DNA of 64,000 bases, from assembly GCF_011299595.1 (NCBI RefSeq), contig NZ_CP049867.1, positions 1,054,001 through 1,118,000 of the forward strand, read 5' to 3'. This DNA is from Nocardioides sp. HDW12B. Its GTDB lineage: Bacteria > Actinomycetota > Actinomycetes > Propionibacteriales > Nocardioidaceae. Under the pieces are notes generated by a model, which saw nothing but the letters and a program-made list of their open reading frames with translations, was not told the origin of the DNA and ran no database searches. Both the position numbers and the translations under genes were made by a program. Numbering within the stretch: the first letter of the stretch is position 1; each line of letters begins with the position of its first letter. Below, piece by piece: positions 1 through 8,302 of this stretch.

Positions 1-774
1 GTCGAGCGCTGCGCCGCGATCGTGCACGTCGTGGACATGGCCACCATGGAGCCCGACCGCAACCCGGTCGCCGACCTCGACGTCATCGAGAACGAGCTGA
101 GCCGCTACGGCGGGCTCGAGGGGCGTCCGCGCATCGTTGCGCTCAACAAGATCGACGTCCCGGACGGCCGCGACATGGCCGACATCGTCATCGACGAGAT
201 CCGCGCCCGCGGCCTACGGGTCTTCCCGGTCTCGGCGGCGAGCCGCGAGGGTCTGCGGGAGCTGTCGTTCGCGATGGCCGAGATCGTCGCGGCCGAGCGC
301 GCCGCCCACGTGGTCGAGGAGGCTCCGCGCATCGTGCTGCGCCCGCGCGGCCGCGGTGACGCCGCGGAGTTCACCATCAGCCAGGAGAACGACGTCTGGC
401 TGGTCCAGGGCGACAAGCCCGAGCGGTGGGTGCGCCAGACCGACTTCAGCAACGAGGAGGCCGTGGGCTTCCTCGCCGACCGCCTGAACCGCCTCGGCGT
501 CGAGGACCGGCTGCTGGCGCTCGGTGCGGCCGAGGGCGACGCGGTCGTCATCGGGTCGCTCGACGGCGGTGTGGTCTTCGACTTCAAGCCGATGGTCGAC
601 GCCGGCGCCTCGGTGCTCGGCAGCCGCCGCGGCGAGGACAACCGGTTCGAGGAGCGACGCCCCAGCGAGCAGCGACGCCGCGCCATCGAGTCGGCGTACG
701 ACGACCGCGGCGAGGGCGAGACCCGCGCCGACGTGGCGCGGCGGGAGGACGACGCGCGACGGGACCAGCCGTGA
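1..774 (+). CDS. obgE: Obg family GTPase, C-terminal part (partial at window edge)
   Basis: The reading frame is open from the first base, so the 5' part lies outside the window. The visible part carries the end of the G domain: the G4 motif NKID (about residues 50-53) and the G5-like motif VSAAS. An Obg C-terminal (OCT) domain of about 70 residues follows, then a charged low-complexity tail rich in Arg, Glu and Asp. Obg GTPases bind the 50S subunit and link ribosome maturation to the stringent response. The stop codon overlaps the GTG of proB by four bases (GTGA), so the two are translationally coupled, as is usual in actinobacteria. Confidence 0.93.
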   Translation, partial: VERCAAIVHVVDMATMEPDRNPVADLDVIENELSRYGGLEGRPRIVALNKIDVPDGRDMADIVIDEIRARGLRVFPVSAASREGLRELSFAMAEIVAAERAAHVVEEAPRIVLRPRGRGDAAEFTISQENDVWLVQGDKPERWVRQTDFSNEEAVGFLADRLNRLGVEDRLLALGAAEGDAVVIGSLDGGVVFDFKPMVDAGASVLGSRRGEDNRFEERRPSEQRRRAIESAYDDRGEGETRADVARREDDARRDQP

Positions 775-1931
775 CCGAGCCCCACGAGCAGGTGGACGAC
801 CCGGCCGGCGCCGCGCGCGCAGCGGTCGTCTCGGCGCGTCGCGTGGTGGTGAAGGTCGGCTCCTCGTCGCTGACAACCGCCGCCGGCGGGCTCGACCCGG
901 AGCGGCTCACCGCTCTGGTCGACACCCTGGCCGGTCTGCGGGCACGCGGCGCCGAGGTCGTGCTGGTCTCCAGCGGCGCCATCGCCACCGGTCTGGCCCC
1001 GCTCGGGCTCAGCAGGCGTCCGCGCGACCTGGCGACGCAGCAGGCGGCCGCGTCGGTCGGGCAGGGGCTGCTGGTGCAGCGCTACACCGAGGCGCTGGCC
1101 GGGCACGGCCTGGTCACCGGCCAGGTGCTGCTCACCCTCGACGACGTGACGCGGCGCAGCCACCACCAGAACGCCTACCGCACGTTCGCCAAGCTGCTCG
1201 AGCTCGGCGTGCTGCCGATCGTCAACGAGAACGACACCGTCGCCACCACCGAGATCCGCTTCGGCGACAACGACCGGCTCGCCGCGCTGGTGGCCCACCT
1301 CGTCCACGCCGACCTGCTGCTCCTGCTCAGCGACGTCGACGGCCTCTACGACCGCAAGCCCAGCGAGGACGGCGCGGTGCGGATCCCCGAGGTCCGCGAC
1401 GAGTCCGACCTGACCGCGGTGGACATCGGGTCGGTCGGGGCCTCGGGCGTCGGGACGGGGGGCATGCAGACCAAGGTCGAGGCAGCGCGCATCGCCACCG
1501 GGGCCGGCATCCCCGCCCTCCTGGCCGCAGCCCCCGACGCCGCCCTGGCCCTGGAGGGTGCGCCGGTCGGCACCCTGTTCCACCCCACCGGCAAGCGTCG
1601 CTCCACCCGGCTGCTGTGGCTCGCCCATGCCACCGAGCCGCGCGGCCGGGTCGTCCTCGACGACGGGGCCGTGCTGGCGCTGACCCACCGACGGGCCTCG
1701 CTGCTGCCGGCCGGCATCGTCGCGGTCGAGGGCGCCTTCGTGGCCGGCGACCCGGTCGACCTGGTGGGCTCCGAGGGGCAGGTGATCGGCCGAGGGCTGG
1801 TCAACTACGACGCCGTCGACCTGCCCGGCATGATCGGTCGGTCCACCCGCGAGCTCGCCCGCGCCCTCGGCTCGGCGTACGAGCGCGAGGTCGTGCACCG
1901 CGACGACCTGGTGATCCTGCGCCGCTCCTGA
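771..1931 (+). CDS. proB: Glutamate 5-kinase
   Basis: Glutamate 5-kinase phosphorylates L-glutamate with ATP, the first step of proline synthesis. The 386-residue product has the amino-acid-kinase fold: KVGSSSL near the N-terminus, the SSGAIATG loop, NENDTV and FGDNDRLAA for glutamate and ATP binding, and GGMQTKVEAA. A C-terminal PUA domain begins at about residue 290. The GTG at 771 is chosen because it overlaps the obg stop and lies about 25 residues before the first kinase strand. The downstream partner proA is separated from it by one small gene of unknown function. Confidence 0.95.
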   Translation: MTEPHEQVDDPAGAARAAVVSARRVVVKVGSSSLTTAAGGLDPERLTALVDTLAGLRARGAEVVLVSSGAIATGLAPLGLSRRPRDLATQQAAASVGQGLLVQRYTEALAGHGLVTGQVLLTLDDVTRRSHHQNAYRTFAKLLELGVLPIVNENDTVATTEIRFGDNDRLAALVAHLVHADLLLLLSDVDGLYDRKPSEDGAVRIPEVRDESDLTAVDIGSVGASGVGTGGMQTKVEAARIATGAGIPALLAAAPDAALALEGAPVGTLFHPTGKRRSTRLLWLAHATEPRGRVVLDDGAVLALTHRRASLLPAGIVAVEGAFVAGDPVDLVGSEGQVIGRGLVNYDAVDLPGMIGRSTRELARALGSAYEREVVHRDDLVILRRS

Positions 1932-2042
1932 CGACACGCCGCCCGCCGCGCGCGACACCTGTGCACTGGGCGAGTTTCCTCCTGCCCATCTGGTCACTCA
2001 GCAGACGCCGCGCCCGGTGCGGGGGGACACTGGGGACCAGAG

Positions 2043-2411
2043 ATGCATACCTTGTCGAGGACCCCCGTGATCGAAGAAGCGCGCCTGTGGCACGTCACCG
2101 TCACCGTCGCCGGTGAGCCGGTGGAGCTGCTGCTCGTGCGCGCCGCCCTCCAGCGCCTCACCCAGCAGCGACCCTTCATCAGCACCATCCGCTTCAACGC
2201 GACGACGGCCGAGATCTCCTACTGGGACGAGGCCGACACCCTCGTCGACGCCGCCTCCCTGGCGCTGAGGCTGTGGAACGAGCACCGCGACAGCGCCCGG
2301 CTCCCGACCTGGGAGGTGGTGGCCCTCGACGTCGCCGAGCGCGAGCGTCGCGCCGACTCCGGCGACACGGCCGACCTGACCGAGCTGAAGCTGCAGGCCC
2401 AGCCCTTCTGA
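2043..2411 (+). CDS. Conserved hypothetical protein between proB and proA
   Basis: A 122-residue protein with no motif I can assign. It has an alternating beta/alpha character (HVTVTVAGEPVELLLVRAALQRL, then a TIRFNATTAEISYWDE stretch) and a hydrophilic C-terminus. It is soluble, with no signal or membrane segment. Two starts are possible: ATG at 2043, and GTG at 2067, which has a GAGG six bases upstream and is the better-placed initiation site. Its position between proB and proA suggests co-expression but does not establish a role in proline synthesis. Confidence 0.75.
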   Translation: MHTLSRTPVIEEARLWHVTVTVAGEPVELLLVRAALQRLTQQRPFISTIRFNATTAEISYWDEADTLVDAASLALRLWNEHRDSARLPTWEVVALDVAERERRADSGDTADLTELKLQAQPF

Positions 2412-2439
2412 GAGCCGGTCGGGACCGTAGGCTGACGCC

Positions 2440-3765
2440 ATGGCTGCCCCGCCCGCCCCGCCCGCACCGCCCGGCTCCCCGGACCCGGCTCCCGACCGAC
2501 CGCTCCTGGACACCCACGCGGCGGTGCTCGAGGCTGCCCGGCGCGCCCGCGCCGCCTCCCACCCGCTGGCCGTCACCTCGCGGGCCGCCAAGGACGCCGC
2601 GCTGCTGGCGATGGCCGACGCGCTCGTGGCACACACCGACGAGGTCCTCGCCGCCAACGCCGAGGACGTGCTCGCCGCCGAGCAGCGGGGGACGCCCGCG
2701 GCGATGGTCGACCGGCTGCGCCTCGACGTCGCGCGCGTCGCCGGCATGGCGACCGGCCTGCGCGAGGTCGCCGCACTGCCCGACCCGGTCGGGGAGGTGC
2801 TGCGCGGCTCGACGCTGGCCAACGGGCTGGAGCTGCGCCAGGTGCGCGTCCCCTTCGGGGTCGTCGGCATCATCTACGAGGCACGGCCCAACGTCACCGC
2901 GGACGCGGCCGGCATCTGCCTGAAGTCCGGCAACGCGGTCCTGCTGCGCGGCTCCTCCAGCGCGCGTCGCAGCAACGAGGCGATCGTCGCGGTGCTGCGC
3001 GACGCCGCGGCCGGCGCCGGCCTCCCGGCCGACGCCGTCCAGCTGGTGCCGGGGGAGGGCCACGACGCGGCGAAGGTCCTCATGCAGGCGCGCGGCCTGG
3101 TCGACGTCCTCATCCCGCGCGGCGGCGCCGGGCTGATCCGCTCGGTGGTCACCGAGTCGCAGGTGCCCGTCATCGAGACCGGCGTCGGCAACTGCCACGT
3201 GTACGTCGACGCGGCGGCCGACCTGGACATGGCGCTGGCCATCGTGCTGAACGCCAAGACCCACCGGCCCTCGGTGTGCAACGCCGCCGAGTCGCTGCTC
3301 GTGCACGCCGACGTCGCCGCGGAGTTCCTGCCCCGGGTGCTGGCGGCCCTGGCGGACGCCGGCGTCACGGTCCACGGCGACGAGCGGGTCGCCGCGCAGG
3401 CCGGCGACGGGAGCGTCGTACCGGCGACCGAGGAGGACTGGGAGACCGAGTACCTCTCCCTCGACCTGTCGGCGGCCGTCGTCGACTCCCTCGACGACGC
3501 CATCGCCCACATCCGGCGCTGGTCCTCGGGCCACACCGAGGCGATCGTGACCGGCTCGCTCGAGGCCTCGCGCCGCTTCACCGCCGAGGTCGACGCCGCG
3601 GCGGTCGTGGTCAACGCCAGCACCCGCTTCACCGACGGCGGCGAGTTCGGCTTCGGCGCCGAGATCGGCATCTCCACGCAGAAGCTGCACGCCCGCGGCC
3701 CCATGGGGCTGCCCGAGATGACCTCGTCGAAGTACGTCGTGACCGGTGATGGACACACGCGCTGA
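2440..3765 (+). CDS. proA: Glutamate-5-semialdehyde dehydrogenase (gamma-glutamyl phosphate reductase)
   Basis: This enzyme reduces the ProB product with NADPH to glutamate semialdehyde, which cyclises toward proline. It has the aldehyde-dehydrogenase superfamily fold. [14 protein letters not shown] and the [11 protein letters not shown] nucleotide-binding segment are present. The catalytic cysteine is in the motif [11 protein letters not shown] (about residue 281), and [21 protein letters not shown] is near the C-terminus. The 441 residues slightly exceed the usual 415-420 because of a Pro/Ala-rich N-terminal extension; a later start is possible. The gene end overlaps the start of the next gene. 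Confidence 0.95.
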   Translation: MAAPPAPPAPPGSPDPAPDRPLLDTHAAVLEAARRARAASHPLAVTSRAAKDAALLAMADALVAHTDEVLAANAEDVLAAEQRGTPAAMVDRLRLDVARVAGMATGLREVAALPDPVGEVLRGSTLANGLELRQVRVPFGVVGIIYEARPNVTADAAGICLKSGNAVLLRGSSSARRSNEAIVAVLRDAAAGAGLPADAVQLVPGEGHDAAKVLMQARGLVDVLIPRGGAGLIRSVVTESQVPVIETGVGNCHVYVDAAADLDMALAIVLNAKTHRPSVCNAAESLLVHADVAAEFLPRVLAALADAGVTVHGDERVAAQAGDGSVVPATEEDWETEYLSLDLSAAVVDSLDDAIAHIRRWSSGHTEAIVTGSLEASRRFTAEVDAAAVVVNASTRFTDGGEFGFGAEIGISTQKLHARGPMGLPEMTSSKYVVTGDGHTR

Positions 3766-4387
3766 CCCCGCCACCCTCGACATCTGGACCGATGTCGCGG
3801 GTGAGCGGATCGGCACCTCGGCCACCGTCGTCACCGGCGTCCGCACCGTGGCCGCCGTCGTGCTGGCGGGCCTCGCCGCGCACCAGGAGAGCCTGGAGCT
3901 GCTCGTCGCCTGCCTGGTCGTCTACTGGGTCGGCGACAGCCTCGACGGGTACGTCGCCCGCCTGCGGGGCTGCGAGACGCGGATCGGGGCGTCGCTGGAC
4001 ATCCTGTCCGACCGGTTCTGCGCCGCCGCGTTCTACATCGGGCTGATGTGGCTGGAGCCCGGCTACGCGCCGGCGATCCTGATCTACCTGGCCGAGTTCA
4101 TGGTCGTGGACTGCTTCCTGAGCCTGGCGTTCCTGGCGTGGCCGATCCGCAGCCCCAACTACTTCTTCGCCATCGACCGGCAGCTGTGGCTGTGGAACTG
4201 GTCCAAGCCGGGGAAGGCGGTCAACTCCTCGCTGTTCGCGGTGCTGCTGCTGGTGACCGGCTGGGTGGCGGTGGGGGTCGTCATCGCGACCGCGCTGCTG
4301 GTCCTCAAGGTCGTCTCGCTGGTGCGGCTGTCGCAGATCGGGCTGCCGGTGCCCGCCCGGCCCGAGCCCGTCGGCCGGGCAGGATAG
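3749..4387 (+). CDS. CDP-alcohol phosphatidyltransferase family membrane protein
   Basis: The product has several hydrophobic helices and an intact CDP-alcohol phosphotransferase signature, D-x2-DG-x2-AR-x8-G-x3-D-x3-D. Here it reads [12 protein letters not shown], then GASLDILSD, at about residues 67-92. Such enzymes transfer a phosphoalcohol from or to a CDP-activated group in the membrane (phospholipid or phosphoglycolipid synthesis). The substrate cannot be told from sequence alone. The start is ATG 3749, with a GTG just before at 3746; both lie inside the end of proA, so the pair is probably co-translated. Confidence 0.85.
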   Translation: MDTRADPATLDIWTDVAGERIGTSATVVTGVRTVAAVVLAGLAAHQESLELLVACLVVYWVGDSLDGYVARLRGCETRIGASLDILSDRFCAAAFYIGLMWLEPGYAPAILIYLAEFMVVDCFLSLAFLAWPIRSPNYFFAIDRQLWLWNWSKPGKAVNSSLFAVLLLVTGWVAVGVVIATALLVLKVVSLVRLSQIGLPVPARPEPVGRAG

Positions 4388-4397
4388 GCTTCGACCC

Positions 4398-4547
4398 ATG
4401 GCGCTCAACCTGATCACGTTCGCTTCCGAGGCGGAGGCCCACAGCGGTGGCCCCAACCCGTGGGTCATCGGCGGACTCGTCCTGCTGCTGCTCCTCGGCC
4501 TGCTGGCCGGGGTCGTCGCCATCGGCGGCGGCCGCGAGCACTCCTGA
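4398..4547 (+). CDS. Small single-span membrane protein (49 residues)
   Basis: A short frame starts with ATG ten bases after the upstream gene and ends fifteen bases before nadD. The product begins with an amphipathic N-terminus (MALNLITFASEAEAHSGG). It continues with one strong hydrophobic segment (WVIGGLVLLLLLGLLAGVVAIGGG, broken here by Gly) and ends REHS. Its tight placement inside the proA-nadD gene string and its clean one-helix architecture support a real gene. The function is unknown. Confidence 0.6.
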   Translation: MALNLITFASEAEAHSGGPNPWVIGGLVLLLLLGLLAGVVAIGGGREHS

Positions 4548-4562
4548 CGTGCCTGGGGTGAC

Positions 4563-5294
4563 GTGCAGCCCGAGGTGACGACGGGGCAGCCTGACGCTCC
4601 GGCGCGCTCGACCCGCCGCGCCCGGATCGGCGTCATGGGTGGCACCTTCGACCCCATCCACCACGGCCACCTCGTGGCCGCCAGCGAGGTGCAGGCCTGG
4701 TACGACCTCGACGAGGTCGTGTTCGTGCCGACCGGTCAGCCCTACCAGAAGGCGGAGCGGTCGGTCTCCCCGGCCGAGCACCGCTACCTGATGACCGTCA
4801 TCGCGACGGCCTCGAACCCGCGCTTCACGGTCTCCCGCGTCGACATCGACCGCGACGGCCCGACGTACACCGTCGACACGCTGAGCGACCTGGCCGCGGT
4901 CTTCCCCGACGCGGACCTCTACTTCATCACCGGAGCCGACGCGCTCCAGGACATCCTCGGCTGGCGTGCGGCCGACGACCTGTTCGAGCTCGCGCACTTC
5001 GTGGGGTGTACCCGACCCGGCTACGCCATGGACCACGGCACGCTCGCCGGGATGCCGCACGACCGGGTCACCATCGTGGAGATCCCGGCCCTGGCGATCT
5101 CGTCGACCGACTGCCGTGCGCGCACGGCGCGCGGCGAGCCGGTCTGGTACCTCGTGCCCGACGGCGTCGTGCAGTACATCACCAAGCACCGGCTCTACCT
5201 CTCCGACCGGCCCAGCGCCCCCGAGGCGCTCGGGCCGTCGCCCGAGCCGGACCCCGAACCCACCGATCGCACCACCCCGCAGGGAGTCTCGTGA
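4563..5294 (+). CDS. nadD: Nicotinate-nucleotide adenylyltransferase
   Basis: NadD adenylates nicotinate mononucleotide to deamido-NAD. The nucleotidyltransferase signature [12 protein letters not shown] is at about residues 26-37, and the second adenylyltransferase motif ISSTDCR is near residue 180. The GTG at 4563 gives a 24-residue tail before the first strand. A more internal ATG at 4635 (MGGTFDP) would cut the strand, so the upstream start is preferred. A Pro-rich tail ends the protein. The stop overlaps the rsfS GTG by four bases, the standard nadD-rsfS coupling. Confidence 0.94.
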   Translation: MQPEVTTGQPDAPARSTRRARIGVMGGTFDPIHHGHLVAASEVQAWYDLDEVVFVPTGQPYQKAERSVSPAEHRYLMTVIATASNPRFTVSRVDIDRDGPTYTVDTLSDLAAVFPDADLYFITGADALQDILGWRAADDLFELAHFVGCTRPGYAMDHGTLAGMPHDRVTIVEIPALAISSTDCRARTARGEPVWYLVPDGVVQYITKHRLYLSDRPSAPEALGPSPEPDPEPTDRTTPQGVS

Positions 5295-5674
5295 CCGCCA
5301 CCGACCATGCCCTCGAGCTCGTCCGAGCCGCCGCCCAGGCCGCCTCGGACAAGCTCGCCGAGGACGTCATCGCCTTCGACGTCAGCGACCAGCTCGTCAT
5401 CACCGACGCGTTCGTCCTCGCCTCCGCCTCCAACGACCGGCAGGTCAAGGCGATCGTGGAGGCGGTCGAGGACTCGTTGCGCGAGCTCGGCGCCAAGCCG
5501 GTACGCCGCGAGGGCGAGCGCGACGGACGCTGGGTGCTGATGGACTACGCCGAGATCGTGGTGCACGTCCAGCACGAGGAGGAGCGCGCGTTCTACGCCC
5601 TCGAGCGGCTGTGGCGCGACTGCCCGCTCATCGAGCTGCCCGAGTCGGTCACCAGCACGCGTCGCTCCAGCTGA
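5291..5674 (+). CDS. rsfS: Ribosomal silencing factor RsfS
   Basis: A 127-residue protein of the RsfS/Iojap family. It binds ribosomal protein uL14 and blocks subunit joining when nutrients are low. Family features are visible: the [26 protein letters not shown] segment, here split by reading in pieces, and the [22 protein letters not shown] stretch that ends in the conserved acidic YAEIVVH strand. GTG 5291 is preferred to the far-upstream starts because it overlaps the nadD stop. The neighbouring nadD and phosphatase genes form the usual actinobacterial triplet. Confidence 0.95.
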   Translation: MTATDHALELVRAAAQAASDKLAEDVIAFDVSDQLVITDAFVLASASNDRQVKAIVEAVEDSLRELGAKPVRREGERDGRWVLMDYAEIVVHVQHEEERAFYALERLWRDCPLIELPESVTSTRRSS

Positions 5675-5688
5675 CGCCGGACCCGCCG

Positions 5689-6336
5689 ATGTCCCAGCAG
5701 CCGTCCAAGCGGCTCTTCCTGCTCCGGCACGGCCGGACCGAGTGGAACCACACACGCCGTGCCCAGGGCCAGGCGAACGTGCCCCTCGACGAGGTCGGTC
5801 ATGCCCAGGCTCAGGCCGCCGCCCCCCGGCTCGCCCTGGTCGGCGCGGTGCGGCTGTGGTCCTCCGACCTCGCGCGCGCTCGGCAGACCGCCGACCACGT
5901 GGCGGCGGCGACCGGGCTGACGGTCGAGGAGGACCCACGGCTGCGCGAGTTCTCCGTCGGCGAGCGGGAGGGCATGACCTGGGACGAGGCCGTCGCGGAG
6001 TTCCCCCAGATGGCCGACGGCATCTCGCTGGGCGAGCGCCTCAAGGGCGTGCCGGGGGCCGAGGACAACGACGACGTACGCGCGCGGATCGTGCCCGCCG
6101 TGGAGGACTGCTTCGCGGCGCTGTCCTGGGGCGAGACCGGGATCGCGGTGTCCCACGGGGCCGCGCTCAAGCTCGCGCTGGGCGGTCTGCTCGGCTGGGA
6201 CGAGCATGCCGTGAACTCGCTGGGCGTCCTCGACAACTGCCACTGGGCCACCGTGCTGGAGCCGGGGGAGGGGCGAGCGCGGCGGCTGCTCGCCTACGGG
6301 GTGGGCGATTTCGCATCCGCCACCACCATTGGCTAA
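5689..6336 (+). CDS. gpgP: Histidine phosphatase, probable glucosyl-3-phosphoglycerate phosphatase
   Basis: A 215-residue phosphoglycerate-mutase-fold phosphatase. The catalytic RHG motif is in LFLLRHGRTEWN (about residues 9-20), and the second catalytic His is in VSHGAALK (about residue 155). In mycobacteria the gene following nadD and rsfS encodes GpgP, which makes glucosylglycerate for polymethylated polysaccharides. The position here is the same, so that role is likely but rests on context. The start is ATG 5689, fifteen bases after rsfS. Confidence 0.85.
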   Translation: MSQQPSKRLFLLRHGRTEWNHTRRAQGQANVPLDEVGHAQAQAAAPRLALVGAVRLWSSDLARARQTADHVAAATGLTVEEDPRLREFSVGEREGMTWDEAVAEFPQMADGISLGERLKGVPGAEDNDDVRARIVPAVEDCFAALSWGETGIAVSHGAALKLALGGLLGWDEHAVNSLGVLDNCHWATVLEPGEGRARRLLAYGVGDFASATTIG

Positions 6337-6339
6337 GAT
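6334..6339 (+). promoter_or_regulatory. Probable -10 element for tRNA-Ala
   Basis: TAAGAT fits the TANNNT -10 consensus. It overlaps the stop of the phosphatase gene and would start transcription near 6346, about 44 bases before the mature tRNA. No convincing -35 box is visible. Confidence 0.4.
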
Positions 6340-6389
6340 TCCCGGGTTGCCTCGAGCCGGGCGGGAGACCACCGGGTGATCGAAGCGGC

Positions 6390-6462
6390 GGGGCTGTGGC
6401 GCAGCTGGTAGCGCACCTCCATGGCATGGAGGGGGTCAGGGGTTCGAGTCCCCTCAGCTCCA
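6390..6462 (+). tRNA. tRNA-Ala (anticodon GGC)
   Basis: A full cloverleaf can be drawn. The 7-bp acceptor stem pairs GGGGCTG with CAGCTCC, with one G-T pair. The D arm is GCGC/GCGC, and the anticodon stem is CCTCC/GGAGG with loop ATGGCAT, giving anticodon GGC for GCC codons. The T stem is AGGGG/CCCCT with loop TTCGAGT. The discriminator base is A at 6462. The CCA end is not encoded, so it must be added after transcription. Confidence 0.97.
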
Positions 6463-6470
6463 CCGAACAC

Positions 6471-6510
6471 GACGAAGGGCGGTCCTCACGGGCCGCCCTT
6501 CGTCTCTTTT
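6471..6510 (+). terminator. Rho-independent terminator of tRNA-Ala
   Basis: A 12-bp perfect stem, GACGAAGGGCGG with CCGCCCTTCGTC, encloses a 10-base loop and is followed by TCTTTT. It begins eight bases after the tRNA. Confidence 0.88.
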
Positions 6511-6544
6511 CTGGGCCTCTCGCTCCCGGGTCTCTGAGGCCCGC

Positions 6545-6603
6545 CAGATGCGTGGGAAAAGCACCTCCGGGAGCCCGGAACGCGTGCTTTTCCCACGCAT
6601 CTG
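6545..6603. repeat. Family A dispersed hairpin, copy 1
   Basis: A perfect 20-bp inverted repeat: CAGATGCGTGGGAAAAGCAC at 6545-6564 pairs with its exact complement at 6584-6603. The 19-base loop itself contains a short GC palindrome (CCGGG/CCCGG). The arms are identical to those at 31991-32049, but the loop differs. This copy lies between the tRNA terminator and a convergent small gene. Confidence 0.9.
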
Positions 6604-6606
6604 CGC

Positions 6607-6855
6607 TCACGGTCGCGTGAACGGCAGGTCAGATCGCGGCTCGGTGGGGGTGTCGGTAGCGATCCCGCAGCACATGCGCTGGGCGAAGGCCCGGATGTCC
6701 TCGTCGTCGAGCCCGCTCACGCCGGCCAAAGGGCGGGTCTGCACCTCGAGGAGCGCCGCGAGGATCGCCCTTACCGTGTCCTGACCATTTCGGGTCTGCA
6801 GGCTTCGGACTACTTCAATAGTCCGGTCGGAAGTGCAATCTGCACCGAGGGCCAA
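6607..6855 (-). CDS. Short hypothetical protein, possibly a gene remnant
   Basis: An 82-residue frame from a TTG start. An in-frame stop lies about 45 bases upstream, and no ATG or GTG is available near the N-terminus. The middle (TIEVVRSLQTRNGQDTVRAILAALLEVQTRP) looks like amphipathic helix, as in a real protein. Without a proper start or a visible ribosome binding site, this may be the 3' remnant of a longer gene. It opens the compositionally odd island at 6.6-8.3 kb. Confidence 0.35.
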   Translation of the reverse strand: MALGADCTSDRTIEVVRSLQTRNGQDTVRAILAALLEVQTRPLAGVSGLDDEDIRAFAQRMCCGIATDTPTEPRSDLPFTRP

Positions 6856-6922
6856 CCATGCAAAGCACCACTTGCGCCACTTGCGCTACCTGCGGCGCAT
6901 AGAGGCAAGTGGGTGCCGTGGC

Positions 6923-7201
6923 TCACCAGGCCCCAGCGCGAACCCGCGGGTCCATCAAGATTGCCCAGGTGTAGGCGGAACCCTGCCTATCCTTGATGTC
7001 GCTCGGCTTCGATGTCGGCATGGCAGCGGCCGCTTTCATGAAGTTGGTTCTCGAAAGCGAACGGTTGATTTCGCGACCATCGCGAGACACTTTGAGGTAA
7101 TCACCTGGTACCCGGTAGGTGAATGGGAGACCGGTCGCCGTGATGAACTGCTGACCGGCATGCTGTTCTATGCGTGTCCAGACGTCGTCGAAACTAGCCA
7201 T
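6923..7201 (-). CDS. Hypothetical protein, 92 residues
   Basis: The product begins MASFDDVWTRIEQHAG and continues with a beta-rich middle (FTYRVPGDYLKVSRDGREINRSLSR). It has a helix (TNFMKAA) and a C-terminal AYTWAILMDPRVR. The start at 7201 is chosen because the preceding in-frame residues look non-coding. I believe it resembles a class of small conserved bacterial proteins, but I cannot name a family. It is divergent from the gene at 7293 and has a less GC-rich third codon position than the surrounding genes. Confidence 0.55.
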   Translation of the reverse strand: MASFDDVWTRIEQHAGQQFITATGLPFTYRVPGDYLKVSRDGREINRSLSRTNFMKAAAAMPTSKPSDIKDRQGSAYTWAILMDPRVRAGAW

Positions 7202-7292
7202 GTCTCGATTCTGGGGCAGGCTCCACGCAACCGCCACATCGCTGTCGGCGGGCCTCGTCACGATCGGGGGACGGCCGACCGAGGGAGACATT

Positions 7293-7604
7293 GTGATCAG
7301 TGCGAACACAGCGAAGAAGCACGCGAACGGGCACCTGCGCGCCGAGGGTTCAAACCTGGTGGCGCTCCACGCTTCCAAAAACAAGCGGCACGGCGTTTGG
7401 ATCGTCGACTACCACGACCCAGACCACCCCAACGAGATGCTGATCGGGGGCGCACTGGTCGTGACGGACGATGGAGAGGTGCACACCATCGGCTCGACGC
7501 CCGATGCGGTGGATCGTCTGATGGAATCGTTGGGGCGCAGCCCGTTCGGATCGGCGGACGACGTGTGGGCTCGCGAAGGCGAGAGGCCCTGCTGGCCGAC
7601 GTAG
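7293..7604 (+). CDS. Hypothetical protein, possible immunity-like fold
   Basis: A 103-residue frame starts at GTG 7293 with GAGGGAG about five bases upstream. The centre reads HGVWIVDYHDPDHPNEMLIGGALVV (split here), then a TDDGEVHTIGSTPDAVDRLME ending. This strand-turn-strand pattern recalls small immunity-type or YrhB-like proteins, but the resemblance is weak. The C-terminal part overlaps the proposed start of the uracil-DNA glycosylase gene, so at least one boundary may be wrong. It lies in the acquired-looking island. Confidence 0.5.
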   Translation: MISANTAKKHANGHLRAEGSNLVALHASKNKRHGVWIVDYHDPDHPNEMLIGGALVVTDDGEVHTIGSTPDAVDRLMESLGRSPFGSADDVWAREGERPCWPT

Positions 7605-8302
7605 ATCCCGAGGAGGCGGCCGGCCTGGCAGCGCTTGCTCGTACGCGGCGCCCATGGCCGGGGGTGCTGGACGATGAGCTCGAGAAGCCGTACTTCAGGG
7701 ACCTGATGGGCATGGTTGATCGGGGGCGGCGTACCGGTGTTGTCTACCCACCGGCTGGCGATCTCTTCGCGGCGTTTCACCTGACGCCCTACGACAAGGT
7801 CAAGGTGGTCATCCTCGGGCAGGACCCATACCACCAGCCCGGTCAAGCCAACGGCCTGTGTTTCTCGGTCCCGCGGGACGTGCCTAGATTGCCACCGTCC
7901 CTGCGGAACATTTACGCAATGATGACGCGCGACGGGCTCACTCCGCCGCCTCACGGCGACCTCACCGAGTGGGCCCAGCGAGGCGTCTTGCTCCTTAACA
8001 CCGCGCTTACGGTCCGCGACTCCAGAGCCAACTCGCACGCGAAGCAGTGGCGCCAGTTCGCCGATGCTGCGATCACTAAACTCAGTGATCGCGACCGTCC
8101 GGTCGTCTTCGTCCTGTGGGGCAAAGCCGCCCAACGCAAGCGTGACCTGATCGACGAAGACCGACATGCGGTCGTCACTGCCCCGCACCCCGCTGCCAGA
8201 GGACGCTCCCAGACGGAGTTCCGCGAGGCGAAGACGCTCACGGAGGTCAACCGACGTCTCGACACCCTCGGGGTGACACCCGTCGACTGGGCCATCACCT
8301 GA
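7565..8302 (+). CDS. Divergent family 1 uracil-DNA glycosylase
   Basis: The protein removes uracil from DNA in base-excision repair. It has the catalytic water-activating motif GQDPYHQPGQANGLCFSVP, then LLLNTALTVR, SHAKQW, and the strand VVFVLWGKAAQ. The family's DNA-intercalation loop, normally HPSPLS, is changed to HPAARG, and the conserved Phe-Phe-Gly that follows is also altered. The start is uncertain: GTG 7565 gives 245 residues, close to the usual 225-235, but it has a poor ribosome binding site. The gene sits in a lower-GC island, so it is probably a transferred second glycosylase rather than the housekeeping Ung. Confidence 0.8.
   Translation: MGSRRREALLADVDPEEAAGLAALARTRRPWPGVLDDELEKPYFRDLMGMVDRGRRTGVVYPPAGDLFAAFHLTPYDKVKVVILGQDPYHQPGQANGLCFSVPRDVPRLPPSLRNIYAMMTRDGLTPPPHGDLTEWAQRGVLLLNTALTVRDSRANSHAKQWRQFADAAITKLSDRDRPVVFVLWGKAAQRKRDLIDEDRHAVVTAPHPAARGRSQTEFREAKTLTEVNRRLDTLGVTPVDWAIT

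Noticed and set aside
6604-6610. Integration site of a mobile element at tRNA-Ala
   Set aside because: No duplicated tRNA 3' end, integrase or transposase gene could be seen in the following 2 kb.
6833-8302. A 489-codon frame with the uracil-DNA glycosylase as its C-terminal half
   Set aside because: The first half has no protein-like pattern and overlaps better candidates on both strands. The glycosylase fold begins only near 7565.
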